DNA of 64,000 nucleotides from Mycolicibacterium chitae (lineage in GTDB: Bacteria; Actinomycetota; Actinomycetes; Mycobacteriales; Mycobacteriaceae), in assembly GCF_900637205.1 (NCBI RefSeq), contig NZ_LR134355.1, forward strand, positions 3,844,001 through 3,908,000, given 5' to 3'. The translations under genes and the position numbers were made by a program. The notes beneath the pieces are model-generated. The model searched no databases. It saw only the letters and a program-made list of their open reading frames with translations, and had not been told where the DNA came from. Positions 18,374 to 26,384 of this stretch are shown one piece after another (within the stretch, counting starts at the first letter, position 1; every line of letters starts with the position of its first letter).

Positions 18374-19789
18374 CTAGAGGATGCGGGCCAGCGCTGAGCG
18401 GATATGGGACAGGATGCGCGCCGCCGAGGTGGGCACGGGCGCGGGGCCGGGATCGGCGGCGGACAGTTCGGCGGCGCGGGTGTGCACGAAGGCCCCCGCG
18501 GCGGCGGCCTCCACCGGCGCCAGACCGGCGGCCAGCAGCGCGCCGATGATCCCGGAGAGCACGTCGCCGGATCCGGCCGTGGCCGCCCAGGATCCGCCGG
18601 CCGGGTTGAGATACACCGGGCCGTCCGGCGCCGCGATGACGGTGACGTGGCCCTTGAGCAGCACGACGGCGCCCAGTTCGGCGGCCAGTGTGCGCGCCGC
18701 GGACACCCGATCCTCGCCCGGTCCTCGCCCGGCGAGCCGTTCGAATTCGCCGGCGTGCGGGGTCAGCACGGTCGGCGCGGCGCGGTCGGTCACCAGTTCG
18801 CGGTGTTGGGCCAGCAGCGTGAGCCCGTCGGCGTCGACAAGAACCGGCACGTCGGCCGAGAGCGCGAAGCGCAGGGTCTGCTCGGCGGTCGCGTCGGTGC
18901 CCAGGCCCGGGCCGACGACCCACGCCTGCACCCGGCCGGCCTGCTCCGGGGTGGGCGCGGCGACCACCTCGGGCCAGTGTGAAACCACCTCGGCGGCAGC
19001 GCTTCCCGCGTAGCGCACCATGCCGGAGTGGGCGGCCACGGCCGCGCCGGCGGACAGGATCGCCGCCCCCGGGTAGGTCTGCGAGCCGGCCAGCACCCCG
19101 GTGACGCCCTGGGTGTACTTGTCGTCGCGGCGGCCCGGGACGGGCCAGCGGGCGGCGACGTCGCCCGCCTCGAATCCGAGCAGGTCGGTGTCGGGCAACT
19201 GCAAACCGATGTCGACGAGTTCGACACGTCCGCAATCGGCCAGTGCGTGTACGGGTTTGAGCCCACCGAAGGTGACCGTCAGCGCGGCCTGCACCGCGGG
19301 TCCGGGGCGCGCCCCGGTGTGCACGTCGATGCCGCTGGGCAGGTCGACGGCGACGACGGGCGCGTCGGTGCCCGCGAACACCGCGGCCGCGTCGGGGCGC
19401 AGCGGGCCGGTGGCGCCGATGCCGACCACGCCGTCGAGCACCAGATCGGTTGTCGGGGCGATGCTTTGCGCCACGCGGCCGCCGGCGGCGCGGAACGCCG
19501 CCAGCCCCGCGGGGTGGGCGCGGTCCGGGTTGAGCAGCACCGCGTCAGCGGCCACGCCCCGGCGACGCAGCAGGGTCGCGGCCCACAGCGCGTCGCCGCC
19601 GTTGTCGCCGGAGCCGACGACGGCGCAGATCCGGCGCCCGGCCACCGCGCCGGTGCGGGCGCGCAGTTCGCGGGCGGTCGCGACCGCCAAACCGTAGGCG
19701 GCGCGGCGCATCAGCGCGCCGTCGGGCAGCGCGGCGAGCAGTGGGGCCTCGGCGTCGCGGATCACCTCGGCGGTGTAGTAGTGCCGCAT
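18374..19789 (-). CDS. nnrD: Bifunctional NAD(P)H-hydrate repair enzyme
   Basis: 471-residue fusion. The N-terminal YjeF_N epimerase domain (about 1-210) has VGSGDNGGDALWAATLLRRRG and AVDLPSGID. The C-terminal ADP-dependent (S)-NAD(P)H-hydrate dehydratase domain has VLTPHAGEFERL, LLKGHVTVI and the catalytic GSGDVLSGIIGALLA. Together they epimerise and dehydrate damaged NAD(P)H hydrates. First recognisable gene of the minus-strand operon down to the SnoaL-like gene; no clear promoter was identified. Confidence 0.95.
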   Translation of the reverse strand: MRHYYTAEVIRDAEAPLLAALPDGALMRRAAYGLAVATARELRARTGAVAGRRICAVVGSGDNGGDALWAATLLRRRGVAADAVLLNPDRAHPAGLAAFRAAGGRVAQSIAPTTDLVLDGVVGIGATGPLRPDAAAVFAGTDAPVVAVDLPSGIDVHTGARPGPAVQAALTVTFGGLKPVHALADCGRVELVDIGLQLPDTDLLGFEAGDVAARWPVPGRRDDKYTQGVTGVLAGSQTYPGAAILSAGAAVAAHSGMVRYAGSAAAEVVSHWPEVVAAPTPEQAGRVQAWVVGPGLGTDATAEQTLRFALSADVPVLVDADGLTLLAQHRELVTDRAAPTVLTPHAGEFERLAGRGPGEDRVSAARTLAAELGAVVLLKGHVTVIAAPDGPVYLNPAGGSWAATAGSGDVLSGIIGALLAAGLAPVEAAAAGAFVHTRAAELSAADPGPAPVPTSAARILSHIRSALARIL

Positions 19790-19825
19790 CCGAGTCAGGC
19801 TACGGGTTGACTGCGGCTTCGGCCG

Positions 19826-20137
19826 TCACCAACCCATCGCCCCCCAGTGGCCGTGTCCCATGCCGGGACCACCATGGCCGTGCCCCATTCCCGGCCCCCA
19901 CTGTCCGTGCCCCATTCCCGGTTCGTGGGCCGGGCCGCAATCTGGGTTCCAGGTGCCGTCCGGTCCCCAGCACTGGGGACCCCACGGGTGGGTCGGATGC
20001 ACACCGCTGCTCATCGAGATCGCCGTCACCGGTGCGGCGATGTCGGCCGTGGCGCCGGCGGTCAACCCCCCGACGGCGAGCGCTGACGTCAGCGCCAGAG
20101 CGGCCGAAGCGGCGATCATCGCGCGGTTGGTGAACAT
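19826..20137 (-). CDS. Small secreted Gly/Met/His-repeat protein
   Basis: 103 residues. Cleavable signal peptide (MFTNRAMIAASAALALTSAL, then ATA-type site near 32), a short linker, a two-Cys segment (PQCWGPDGTWNPDCGPA) and a C-terminal tail of three near-identical units built on GMGHG(Q/H)(W/G)G(P/A). Ends in a Trp. The His and Met spacing suggests metal binding or a cell-wall structural role, but no family was recognised. ATG 20137 has a strong Shine-Dalgarno (GTGAGGAAC). The same repeats are direct repeats in the DNA (about 19830-19922). Confidence 0.75.
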   Translation of the reverse strand: MFTNRAMIAASAALALTSALAVGGLTAGATADIAAPVTAISMSSGVHPTHPWGPQCWGPDGTWNPDCGPAHEPGMGHGQWGPGMGHGHGGPGMGHGHWGAMGW

Positions 20138-20297
20138 GTTCCTCACACCTTCACGTGTCCGAGCCGTCCGGCACACGGGCGTGCCGGTGTGGCGCCTTCA
20201 TTGTCGGCGCCCAGCGCCCCGTTCACCAGGGCCTTTGGGCCCCGACTCGGCTGACGAACGCCCCGGGCCGGGCCATCGCGGTCGATCGGCGGCGTCG

Positions 20298-21218
20298 TCA
20301 GCCGGCAGTTTTCGCCCAGAACGTGGAGGCCACTTCGGCGATCTCGTCTGGATATTCGCCGTTGATGGCGTGGGAGGCCTGCGGCCAGAGTTCGACCTGC
20401 CCGCGCGCCAGCACTTTCCGGGCGCGCTCGGCGGCCCGGTGCGCGTCGTGGATCACGCTGCGCCCGGCGATCAGGGCGAGCACCGGGATGTCGAGCCCGC
20501 GGAGTCGATCGTCGGGGATGCGGCGCGGTATCGGGGTGCGCAGCACGAAATCTCTTCCGCCGGAGGCGATCAGTGAGGCCACCGGCTCGGCGTCCTCGAG
20601 CTCCGCCCCGCCGGAGATCCAGCGCAGGGCCCGGCGGCGCAGCGCCTCGGGCACCCCCGGCACCGCCATCGGCACCGAGGCCAGGACGGTCGTGATCGGC
20701 AACCGGGCGAAGGTCAGCACCGGATCCAGCAGCGCCAGCGACTCCGCCCGCCCGGGCCGACGGGCCGCGGCGTTGGTCGCGCTCCAGCCGCCGAACGACA
20801 CCCCCAGCAGATGGACCCGGTCCAGCCCGAGCCCGGCGAGCGTCTCGTCGAGCCACTGGGCCTGGTCCTCGGCGCCGGTGATGCGGCGGCGCTGCACCGA
20901 TAGACCCGCCTCGCCGAGCAGATCGACGCAGTAGACCGTGCGGTGCGCGAGCAGCGGCGGCAGGTTGCCCCCGTACATCGGGGTGGACGCGTTGCGGCCG
21001 GGCAGCAGCAGCACCGGGGTGCCGTCGGGCCCGCCGAACCGGTAGGTCCGCACGGTGCCGAACGTCGTCGCGACGTCCTGGAACGTGAACGGCGGCAGCG
21101 CCGCCATGCCGGCGCGGTAGAGCCGCAGGTACTCCTCGAACCCCTCGGCACTGCGGAAATGCCCGAGCTCGCGGTCGCCGCCGATGTTGACGGCGGGGAC
21201 GGCGAGATCGGGTGGCAT
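20298..21218 (-). CDS. Alpha/beta hydrolase
   Basis: 306-residue alpha/beta-hydrolase without signal peptide. Seen: oxyanion strand VLLLPGRNAS, nucleophile elbow GVSFGGWS, acidic residue near LALIAGRSVIHD, and the terminal HAINGEYPDEIAE histidine. Resembles the hydrolase encoded next to glmS in mycobacteria. Substrate unknown. The gene ends 160 bases from the small secreted protein and starts 12 bases after glmS, so it probably shares the glmS transcript. Confidence 0.88.
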   Translation of the reverse strand: MPPDLAVPAVNIGGDRELGHFRSAEGFEEYLRLYRAGMAALPPFTFQDVATTFGTVRTYRFGGPDGTPVLLLPGRNASTPMYGGNLPPLLAHRTVYCVDLLGEAGLSVQRRRITGAEDQAQWLDETLAGLGLDRVHLLGVSFGGWSATNAAARRPGRAESLALLDPVLTFARLPITTVLASVPMAVPGVPEALRRRALRWISGGAELEDAEPVASLIASGGRDFVLRTPIPRRIPDDRLRGLDIPVLALIAGRSVIHDAHRAAERARKVLARGQVELWPQASHAINGEYPDEIAEVASTFWAKTAG

Positions 21219-21230
21219 TACGCTCTTGGG

Positions 21231-23099
21231 CTACTCGACGGTGACCGACTTCGCCAGGTTGCGCGGCTTGTCCACGTCGTACCCGCGGGCCTGGGCCACC
21301 GCGGCGGCGAACACCTGCAGCGGGATGGTCGACAGCAGCGGCTGGAGAAGCGTTGACACCGCGGGCATTTCGATGAGGTAGTCGGCGTAGGGCCGCACCG
21401 TCTCGTCGCCCTCCTCGGCGATCACCACGGTCACCGCGCCGCGCGCCTGGATCTCGCGGATGTTGGACAGCAGCTTGGAGTGCAGCATCGCGGTGCCCTT
21501 CGGGGAGGGCATCACGACGATCACCGGCAGGCCGTCCTCGATCAGCGCGATCGGGCCGTGCTTGAGCTCGCCGGCGGCAAAGCCCTCGGCGTGCATGTAG
21601 GCCAGCTCCTTGAGCTTGAGCGCACCCTCGAGCGCCACCGGGTAGCCGACGTGGCGGCCGAGGAACAGCACGGTGGGCGACGCGACGAACTGGCCGGCGA
21701 TCGCGGCCACCGCGTCCATCCGGGTGAGCACCTCGGCGACCAGCGCGGGCATCGCCTCCAGTTCCTGGTACTCGCGGGCCACCTCGTCGGTGTACTTGGT
21801 GCCGCGGGCCTGCGCCAACGCCAGCCCGACGAGGTAGTTGGCGGCGATCTGCGCCAGGAACGTCTTGGTGGACGCGACGCCGATCTCCGGCCCGGCGCGG
21901 GTGTAGAGCACCGCATCGCATTCGCGCGGGATCTGGCTGCCGTTGGTGTTGCAGATGGCCAGCACCTTGGCCTTCTGATCCTTGGCGTGCCGCACGGCCT
22001 CGAGGGTGTCGGCGGTCTCGCCGGACTGCGAGATGGCGATCACCAGCGTGCTGCGGTCCAGCACGGGGTCGCGGTAACGGAACTCGCTGGCGAGTTCCAC
22101 CTCGACGGGCAGCCGGGTCCAGTGCTCGATGGCGTACTTGGCCAGCATCCCGGAGTGATAGGCGGTGCCGCAGGCGACGATGAAGACCTTGTCGACCTCG
22201 CGCAGTTCTTGATCGCTCATCCGCTGCTCGTCGAGCACGATGCGGCCGTCGACGAAGTGGCCCAGCAGGGTGTCGGCGACCGCCTGGGGCTGCTCGGCGA
22301 TCTCCTTGAGCATGAAGTACTCGTAGCCGCCCTTCTCGGCGGCCGACAGATCCCAGTCGATCTGGAACTCGCGGGCGTTGGCGGCGTCGTCGTTGCCGGC
22401 GAAGTCGGTGATCCGGTAGCCGTCGGCGGTGATCACGACGGCCTGATCCTGACCGAGTTCCACCGCGTGCCGGGTGTGCTCGATGAACGCGGCGACGTCG
22501 GAGCCGATGAACATCTCCCCGTCGCCGATGCCCACGACCAGCGGGGTGGAGCGGCGGGCGGCCACGATGGTGCCCGGTTCGTCGGCGTGGGCGAACACCA
22601 GGGTGAAGTGCCCCTCCAGCCGGCCCAGCACGGAAAACACCGAGGCCAGGAAGTCCCCGGCGGTGGGTCCGTCCTTGTAGGACCGCGACACCAGGTGCAC
22701 GGCGACCTCGGTGTCGGTGTCGCTGGCGAACTCCACGCCGGCGGCCTCGAGTTCCTCGCGCAGGACGGCGAAGTTCTCGATGATGCCGTTGTGAACGACG
22801 GCCAGCTTGCCCGCGGCGTCGCGGTGCGGGTGCGCGTTGCGGTCGGTGGGACGCCCGTGGGTGGCCCAGCGGGTATGGCCCATGCCGGTGGCGCCGGCCA
22901 GGGCCGCGTCATCGGTCTCGGCCAGGGCCTCTTCGAGGTTGGCCAGCCGCCCGGCGCGGCGCCGCACGGTCATCTGGCCACTGCCGTCGAGCAGCGCTAC
23001 GCCCGCGGAGTCATAGCCGCGGTATTCCATCCGGCGCAGCGCGTCGACCACGATGCCACGGGCAGGACGATGCCCGACATAACCGACGATTCCGCACAT
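21231..23099 (-). CDS. glmS: Glutamine-fructose-6-phosphate aminotransferase (isomerizing)
   Basis: 622 residues. Makes glucosamine 6-phosphate, the entry to UDP-GlcNAc. N-terminal glutaminase domain with nucleophile Cys2 (MCGIVGYVG), GHTRWATHG and NGIIENF; then two SIS isomerase domains with ISQSGETADTLEA and, near the C-terminus, AEGFAAGELKHGPIALIE; ends in the conserved DKPRNLAKSVTVE. Cytoplasmic. No glmS ribozyme was seen upstream. Divergent from the hydrolase at 23166. Confidence 0.97.
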   Translation of the reverse strand: MCGIVGYVGHRPARGIVVDALRRMEYRGYDSAGVALLDGSGQMTVRRRAGRLANLEEALAETDDAALAGATGMGHTRWATHGRPTDRNAHPHRDAAGKLAVVHNGIIENFAVLREELEAAGVEFASDTDTEVAVHLVSRSYKDGPTAGDFLASVFSVLGRLEGHFTLVFAHADEPGTIVAARRSTPLVVGIGDGEMFIGSDVAAFIEHTRHAVELGQDQAVVITADGYRITDFAGNDDAANAREFQIDWDLSAAEKGGYEYFMLKEIAEQPQAVADTLLGHFVDGRIVLDEQRMSDQELREVDKVFIVACGTAYHSGMLAKYAIEHWTRLPVEVELASEFRYRDPVLDRSTLVIAISQSGETADTLEAVRHAKDQKAKVLAICNTNGSQIPRECDAVLYTRAGPEIGVASTKTFLAQIAANYLVGLALAQARGTKYTDEVAREYQELEAMPALVAEVLTRMDAVAAIAGQFVASPTVLFLGRHVGYPVALEGALKLKELAYMHAEGFAAGELKHGPIALIEDGLPVIVVMPSPKGTAMLHSKLLSNIREIQARGAVTVVIAEEGDETVRPYADYLIEMPAVSTLLQPLLSTIPLQVFAAAVAQARGYDVDKPRNLAKSVTVE

Positions 23100-23165
23100 G
23101 AGTAATCAGGGTAGTGGAGAGCGCCGCAAGAACCCTCGTCGGCGGATGTGAGTTAACGTCATCGG

Positions 23166-24017
23166 GTGGCCAGTATCAAGAAGCTCGTGTCAAAGCTGAG
23201 CCGCCGGGGTCCACACCGCGTTCTCCGCGGTGACCTGGCGTTTGCCGGCCTGCCGGGGTTGGTCTACACCCCCGCGAGCGGGTTCAATCTGCCGGCGGTG
23301 GCGTTCGGGCACGACTGGGTCACAGGCGCCGACCGCTACTCCGGAACCCTCGAGCATCTGGCGTCCTGGGGCATTGTGGCCGCCGCGCCGGACACCGAGC
23401 GCGGCCTGGCCCCGTCGGTGCTGAACCTGGGCTTCGACCTGGGCACCACCCTGGATATCGTCACCGGGGTGCGGCTGGGCGCCGGGGAGATCAGCGTCCA
23501 CCCGGGCAAGCTGGGCCTGGTCGGCCACGGCTTCGGCGCCGCGGCGGCGATCTTCGCGGCCGCCGGCCTGGGCGGCTCGCCCACCCCGCCGAGGGCCGTC
23601 GCGGCCCTGTTCCCGTCGGTGACCAAGCCCAACGCCACCGAACCGGCCCCCGGCCTCAAAGTGCCCGGTGTGGTGTTCACCGCCCCGCGCGACGGCACGG
23701 ATCTGCGGTCCAACGCGGTCGAGTTGGCCCGCGCCTGGCCGAACTCCGCGCTGCACATCCTCAGCAAGGCCGAGTCGACGGGCCTGGCCGAGGGGCGCAA
23801 GCTGGCGAAGTTCGTCGGCGCGGGTGGTTCGGATCGCGGCACCCAGAAGTCGGTGCGCGCGCTGCTGACCGGCTTCCTGTTGTTCGCGCTCACCGGTGAC
23901 AAGACCTATCAGGAGTTCGCCGACCCCGACGGTCGGTTGCCCGGCACCGACGAGTTGCCGCTCGAGTTGGTCCCGGCCTCGGCCGAGGAACGGGTGGTGG
24001 CCCTGCTGCGGGGCTGA
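23166..24017 (+). CDS. Alpha/beta-hydrolase fold (dienelactone-hydrolase-like) protein
   Basis: 283 residues starting at GTG 23166. A GHGFGAAAA segment replaces the usual G-x-S-x-G elbow, with His in place of Ser next to Gly (no Ser in the elbow), so normal serine hydrolase chemistry is doubtful. Other fold elements are present: VAFGHDWVTGADRY, GIVAAAPDTERGL, and VPGVVFTAPRDGTDL. This corresponds in position to the Rv3438-like gene beside glmS in mycobacteria. Function unknown. Confidence 0.82.
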   Translation: MASIKKLVSKLSRRGPHRVLRGDLAFAGLPGLVYTPASGFNLPAVAFGHDWVTGADRYSGTLEHLASWGIVAAAPDTERGLAPSVLNLGFDLGTTLDIVTGVRLGAGEISVHPGKLGLVGHGFGAAAAIFAAAGLGGSPTPPRAVAALFPSVTKPNATEPAPGLKVPGVVFTAPRDGTDLRSNAVELARAWPNSALHILSKAESTGLAEGRKLAKFVGAGGSDRGTQKSVRALLTGFLLFALTGDKTYQEFADPDGRLPGTDELPLELVPASAEERVVALLRG

Positions 24018-24019
24018 AC

Positions 24020-24250
24020 CTAGGCGTCCAGGGTGCCCAAAGTGGTTCCGACGGGGTAGGTCTCGTCCTCGGCGACCGGCCCATAGCGCAGCGTGCCGGC
24101 GATCGGGGCGGGGATGTCGGTGGACACCTTGTCGGTGCCGACGGTGTAGAGGTCCTCACCCTCGTCCACCGCGGTGCCGTCGGGCACCAGCCAGCCGAGG
24201 AAGGTGCCCTCGGTCATGGTCACGTCGAGCTTGGGCATCTTGATTTCCAT
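24020..24250 (-). CDS. Stand-alone lipoyl (biotinyl/lipoyl-attachment) domain protein
   Basis: 76 residues, one complete lipoyl hammerhead and nothing else. MPKLDVTMTEGTFLGWLVPDGTAVDEGE opens as in E2 lipoyl domains, and the attachment lysine is Lys41 in the D-K-V turn (VGTDKVSTDIPAP). It lacks the peripheral-binding and catalytic acyltransferase domains of an E2. Being last in the operon that begins with E1 alpha and beta, it is the likely acceptor for the E1 product. Start ATG shares one base with the ferredoxin stop (TGATG). Confidence 0.88.
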   Translation of the reverse strand: MEIKMPKLDVTMTEGTFLGWLVPDGTAVDEGEDLYTVGTDKVSTDIPAPIAGTLRYGPVAEDETYPVGTTLGTLDA

Positions 24251-24456
24251 CAGGGTCGCCTTTCGGTGTCGAGGATGTCGAGCGCCTGGGCCGGGCAGGA
24301 CTGCACCGCCTCGGTGGCGAGTTCGTGTTGTGCGGCCGGGATGTCGTCGACCAAAAGCCTTGCCTGACCGTCGTCTTCGACGATAAACAGCTCCGGTGCG
24401 ACGGCCTCGCAGATCCCGTTGCCCACGCAGCGGTCGGGGTTCACCCGCACTTTCAT
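24250..24456 (-). CDS. [3Fe-4S] ferredoxin of the P450 redox-partner type
   Basis: 68 residues. Cysteines Cys10 and Cys16 (CVGNGIC) and Cys54 before Pro (SCPAQAL) are the only three ligands, the signature of single-cluster [3Fe-4S] ferredoxins that feed cytochromes P450 in actinobacteria. No P450 lies in this operon; the nearest is at 57359. Overlaps the lipoyl gene by one base and follows the thiolase gene after 10 bases. Confidence 0.9.
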   Translation of the reverse strand: MKVRVNPDRCVGNGICEAVAPELFIVEDDGQARLLVDDIPAAQHELATEAVQSCPAQALDILDTERRP

Positions 24457-24466
24457 GCCGCCGCCC

Positions 24467-25624
24467 TCACCGCGTCAGGAGGGTGCAGCCGCTCAGGCCC
24501 GGGGCACCGTAGACGTGGGACAACGCCACCTTGGGTCGCCCGGGCACCTGCCGTTCCCCCGCGGTGCCGCGCAACTGCAGGACGTTCTCGTGGATCTGCC
24601 GCAGACCGGAGGCGCCGATCGGTTCCCCGTTGGCCAGCACCCCGCCGTCGGTGTTGATCGGTAACCGCCCGGTCAGTTCGGTCTCGCCGGCCTCGATCAG
24701 CGCCTGCTGTTCGCCGTCGGCGCACAGGCCGGTCTCGGCCATGTGGATGATCTCGGCGCCGGCGTCGGTGTCCTGCAGTTGCGCCAGGTCGACGTCGGCG
24801 GGTCCGATGCCGGCCAGTTCGAAGGCCGCCGCGGCGGCGTCGACGGACGGGCTGACCCCGCGTCGCACCGACAGCGACGGGGCCAGCACCTCGAACGAGC
24901 CGGGCCGGCGGGTGCGCACCGCCGACGCGGCGACGTACACCGGGTGCGGACTGAACTCCTTGGCCCGCTGGGCATTACAGAGCACCAACGCGGTGGCGCC
25001 GTCGCCCGGTGAGCACAGCATGTACTGGCGCAGCGGGTCCGACAGCATCATCGAGGCCTCGATGTCGGCCTCGGTCAGCGGCTTTCGCCGCCAGGCGTTG
25101 GGGTTCAGCGAGCCGTTGCGGAACGCCTTGGCGGCGACCTTGGTCAGCAGCTGCGGCGACAGGTCGTGCTCGTGCAGGTAGCGCTGGATCTTCAACGCGA
25201 AGAACTGCGAGGTCAGCGCCAGCCCCGAGCTGCCGTACCACTGCCCCAGCCCCATCGCCGTCGGGTCGATGGCGAAGGCGCCGCGCGGGTGGGAGTCGAA
25301 CCCGATGACCAGCGCCAGATCGGCGGCCCCGGAGCTGATGGTGTGCACGGCCGAGATCAGCGAGCTGCTGCCGGTGGCGCAGCCGTTGAACACGTTGACG
25401 AACGGCACGCCGGTCAGGCCGAGGTCGGCGACCAGGGTGTCGGCCGGTCCGCCGTCCATGCTGCCGCCGACGGCGTACTGGATCTGCGGCCAGGACACGC
25501 CCGCGTCGGCCAGCGCGGCGCGCGCGGCGGCCACCGCCTCGGTGCGCACGGTGGTGTCCTGGTAGCGGCCGAACGGCCGGCAGCCGACGCCAACAATCGC
25601 CACGGAATTCGCCACGGACATCAT
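24467..25624 (-). CDS. SCP-x/lipid-transfer-type thiolase
   Basis: 385-residue thiolase-fold protein of the SCP-x/Ltp family. The nucleophile Cys82 lies in FNGCATGSSSL; a second conserved segment near the C-terminus shows NTDGGVLANGEPIGASGLRQIHE and LSHVYGAPGLSGC. Members act as thiolases or, with a DUF35 partner, as retro-aldolases in steroid side-chain breakdown. It is encoded immediately after a DUF35 gene with a four-base overlap (ATGA), which supports a thiolase-DUF35 complex. Either ATG 25624 or ATG 25621 may start translation. Confidence 0.9.
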   Translation of the reverse strand: MMSVANSVAIVGVGCRPFGRYQDTTVRTEAVAAARAALADAGVSWPQIQYAVGGSMDGGPADTLVADLGLTGVPFVNVFNGCATGSSSLISAVHTISSGAADLALVIGFDSHPRGAFAIDPTAMGLGQWYGSSGLALTSQFFALKIQRYLHEHDLSPQLLTKVAAKAFRNGSLNPNAWRRKPLTEADIEASMMLSDPLRQYMLCSPGDGATALVLCNAQRAKEFSPHPVYVAASAVRTRRPGSFEVLAPSLSVRRGVSPSVDAAAAAFELAGIGPADVDLAQLQDTDAGAEIIHMAETGLCADGEQQALIEAGETELTGRLPINTDGGVLANGEPIGASGLRQIHENVLQLRGTAGERQVPGRPKVALSHVYGAPGLSGCTLLTR

Positions 25625-26046
25625 CGATCCCCTTCCTGTTCCGGCGCGAAGGCGAAAGTCGGTTTGTGCTCCCCGGTTTCGGTGACCACGTCGACGGTGG
25701 TGAGCGTCATCGGCATCCCGATGCGCAGCCGTCGCGGGTCCGATTCGGTCAGCCGCGCCTCGACGATCACCTCGCCGGGCAGTTCCACGTAGCCCACCCC
25801 GTACGGCTCGAACTCGTCGGCAGCACCGAAGTACGGCGGGCTCGGCGGCGGGAAGCGCTGCACGGTCCAGCTCCACAGCACCCCGCGATCGGCCAGCGGC
25901 ATCGCGCTGATGTCCGCACCGCCGCAGTCCCGACACGACGGCTTGCGCGGGAATTCGACCTCGCCGCAGGCACCGCAGCGGCCACCGATGAGCCGCAACC
26001 GGCCGTCGCTGACCTCCATGATGTCGGGATCGATGACCTCAGCCAC
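25621..26046 (-). CDS. Zn-ribbon/OB-fold (DUF35) protein, partner of the thiolase
   Basis: 141 residues. The rubredoxin-like zinc ribbon shows CGACGEVEFPRKPSCRDCG (about 25-43), followed by an OB-fold with GVLWSWTVQRF and PYGVGYVELPGEVIVEARL. DUF35 proteins bind acyl-CoA and dock onto SCP-x thiolases to form thiolase or aldolase complexes. GTG 26046 overlaps the ferredoxin stop (GTGGCTGA). The order DUF35 then thiolase matches the steroid aldolase pairs. Confidence 0.88.
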   Translation of the reverse strand: MAEVIDPDIMEVSDGRLRLIGGRCGACGEVEFPRKPSCRDCGGADISAMPLADRGVLWSWTVQRFPPPSPPYFGAADEFEPYGVGYVELPGEVIVEARLTESDPRRLRIGMPMTLTTVDVVTETGEHKPTFAFAPEQEGDR

Positions 26047-26383
26047 CCGGCTCCTCCTGTCCTGTTGGGATTCGCTTCCTGCGCACCCCACGTTTTTCCA
26101 CCACCACGTCGCCGCGCACCCCCGCCTGGCAGGCCAGCCGCACGTGCTCGCCGCGCCCGCCCTGGCTGCCGGTGAGGTTGCGCACCGCCGCCGCCTCGGC
26201 CGCCGACGGCTCCGACAACCGCTGCGGGCCCGCCAGGACGCTGACGTGGCAGACCAGGCAGTCGCCGTTGCCGCCGCATACCGTCGGCCAGCGCAGCCCG
26301 GCGGCCTGCGCGGCCGCCATCACCGTCTGGCCCGGCGCCGCGGCGAACGTGATCCCGGACGGCTGGACGGTGACGGTCGGCAT
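26039..26383 (-). CDS. [2Fe-2S] plant-type ferredoxin
   Basis: 114 residues. Cysteine pattern C-x5-C-x2-C (TVCGGNGDCLVCHV, about 42-54) with a fourth Cys in LACQAG at about 90 is that of plant/adrenodoxin-type [2Fe-2S] ferredoxins. The C-terminus is basic (VVVEKRGVRRKR), which could be a docking patch. Possible electron carrier for a Rieske oxygenase or another oxygenase of the regulon. The ATG follows the acyl-CoA dehydrogenase stop by one base. Confidence 0.85.
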   Translation of the reverse strand: MPTVTVQPSGITFAAAPGQTVMAAAQAAGLRWPTVCGGNGDCLVCHVSVLAGPQRLSEPSAAEAAAVRNLTGSQGGRGEHVRLACQAGVRGDVVVEKRGVRRKRIPTGQEEPGG

Positions 26384-26384
26384 G

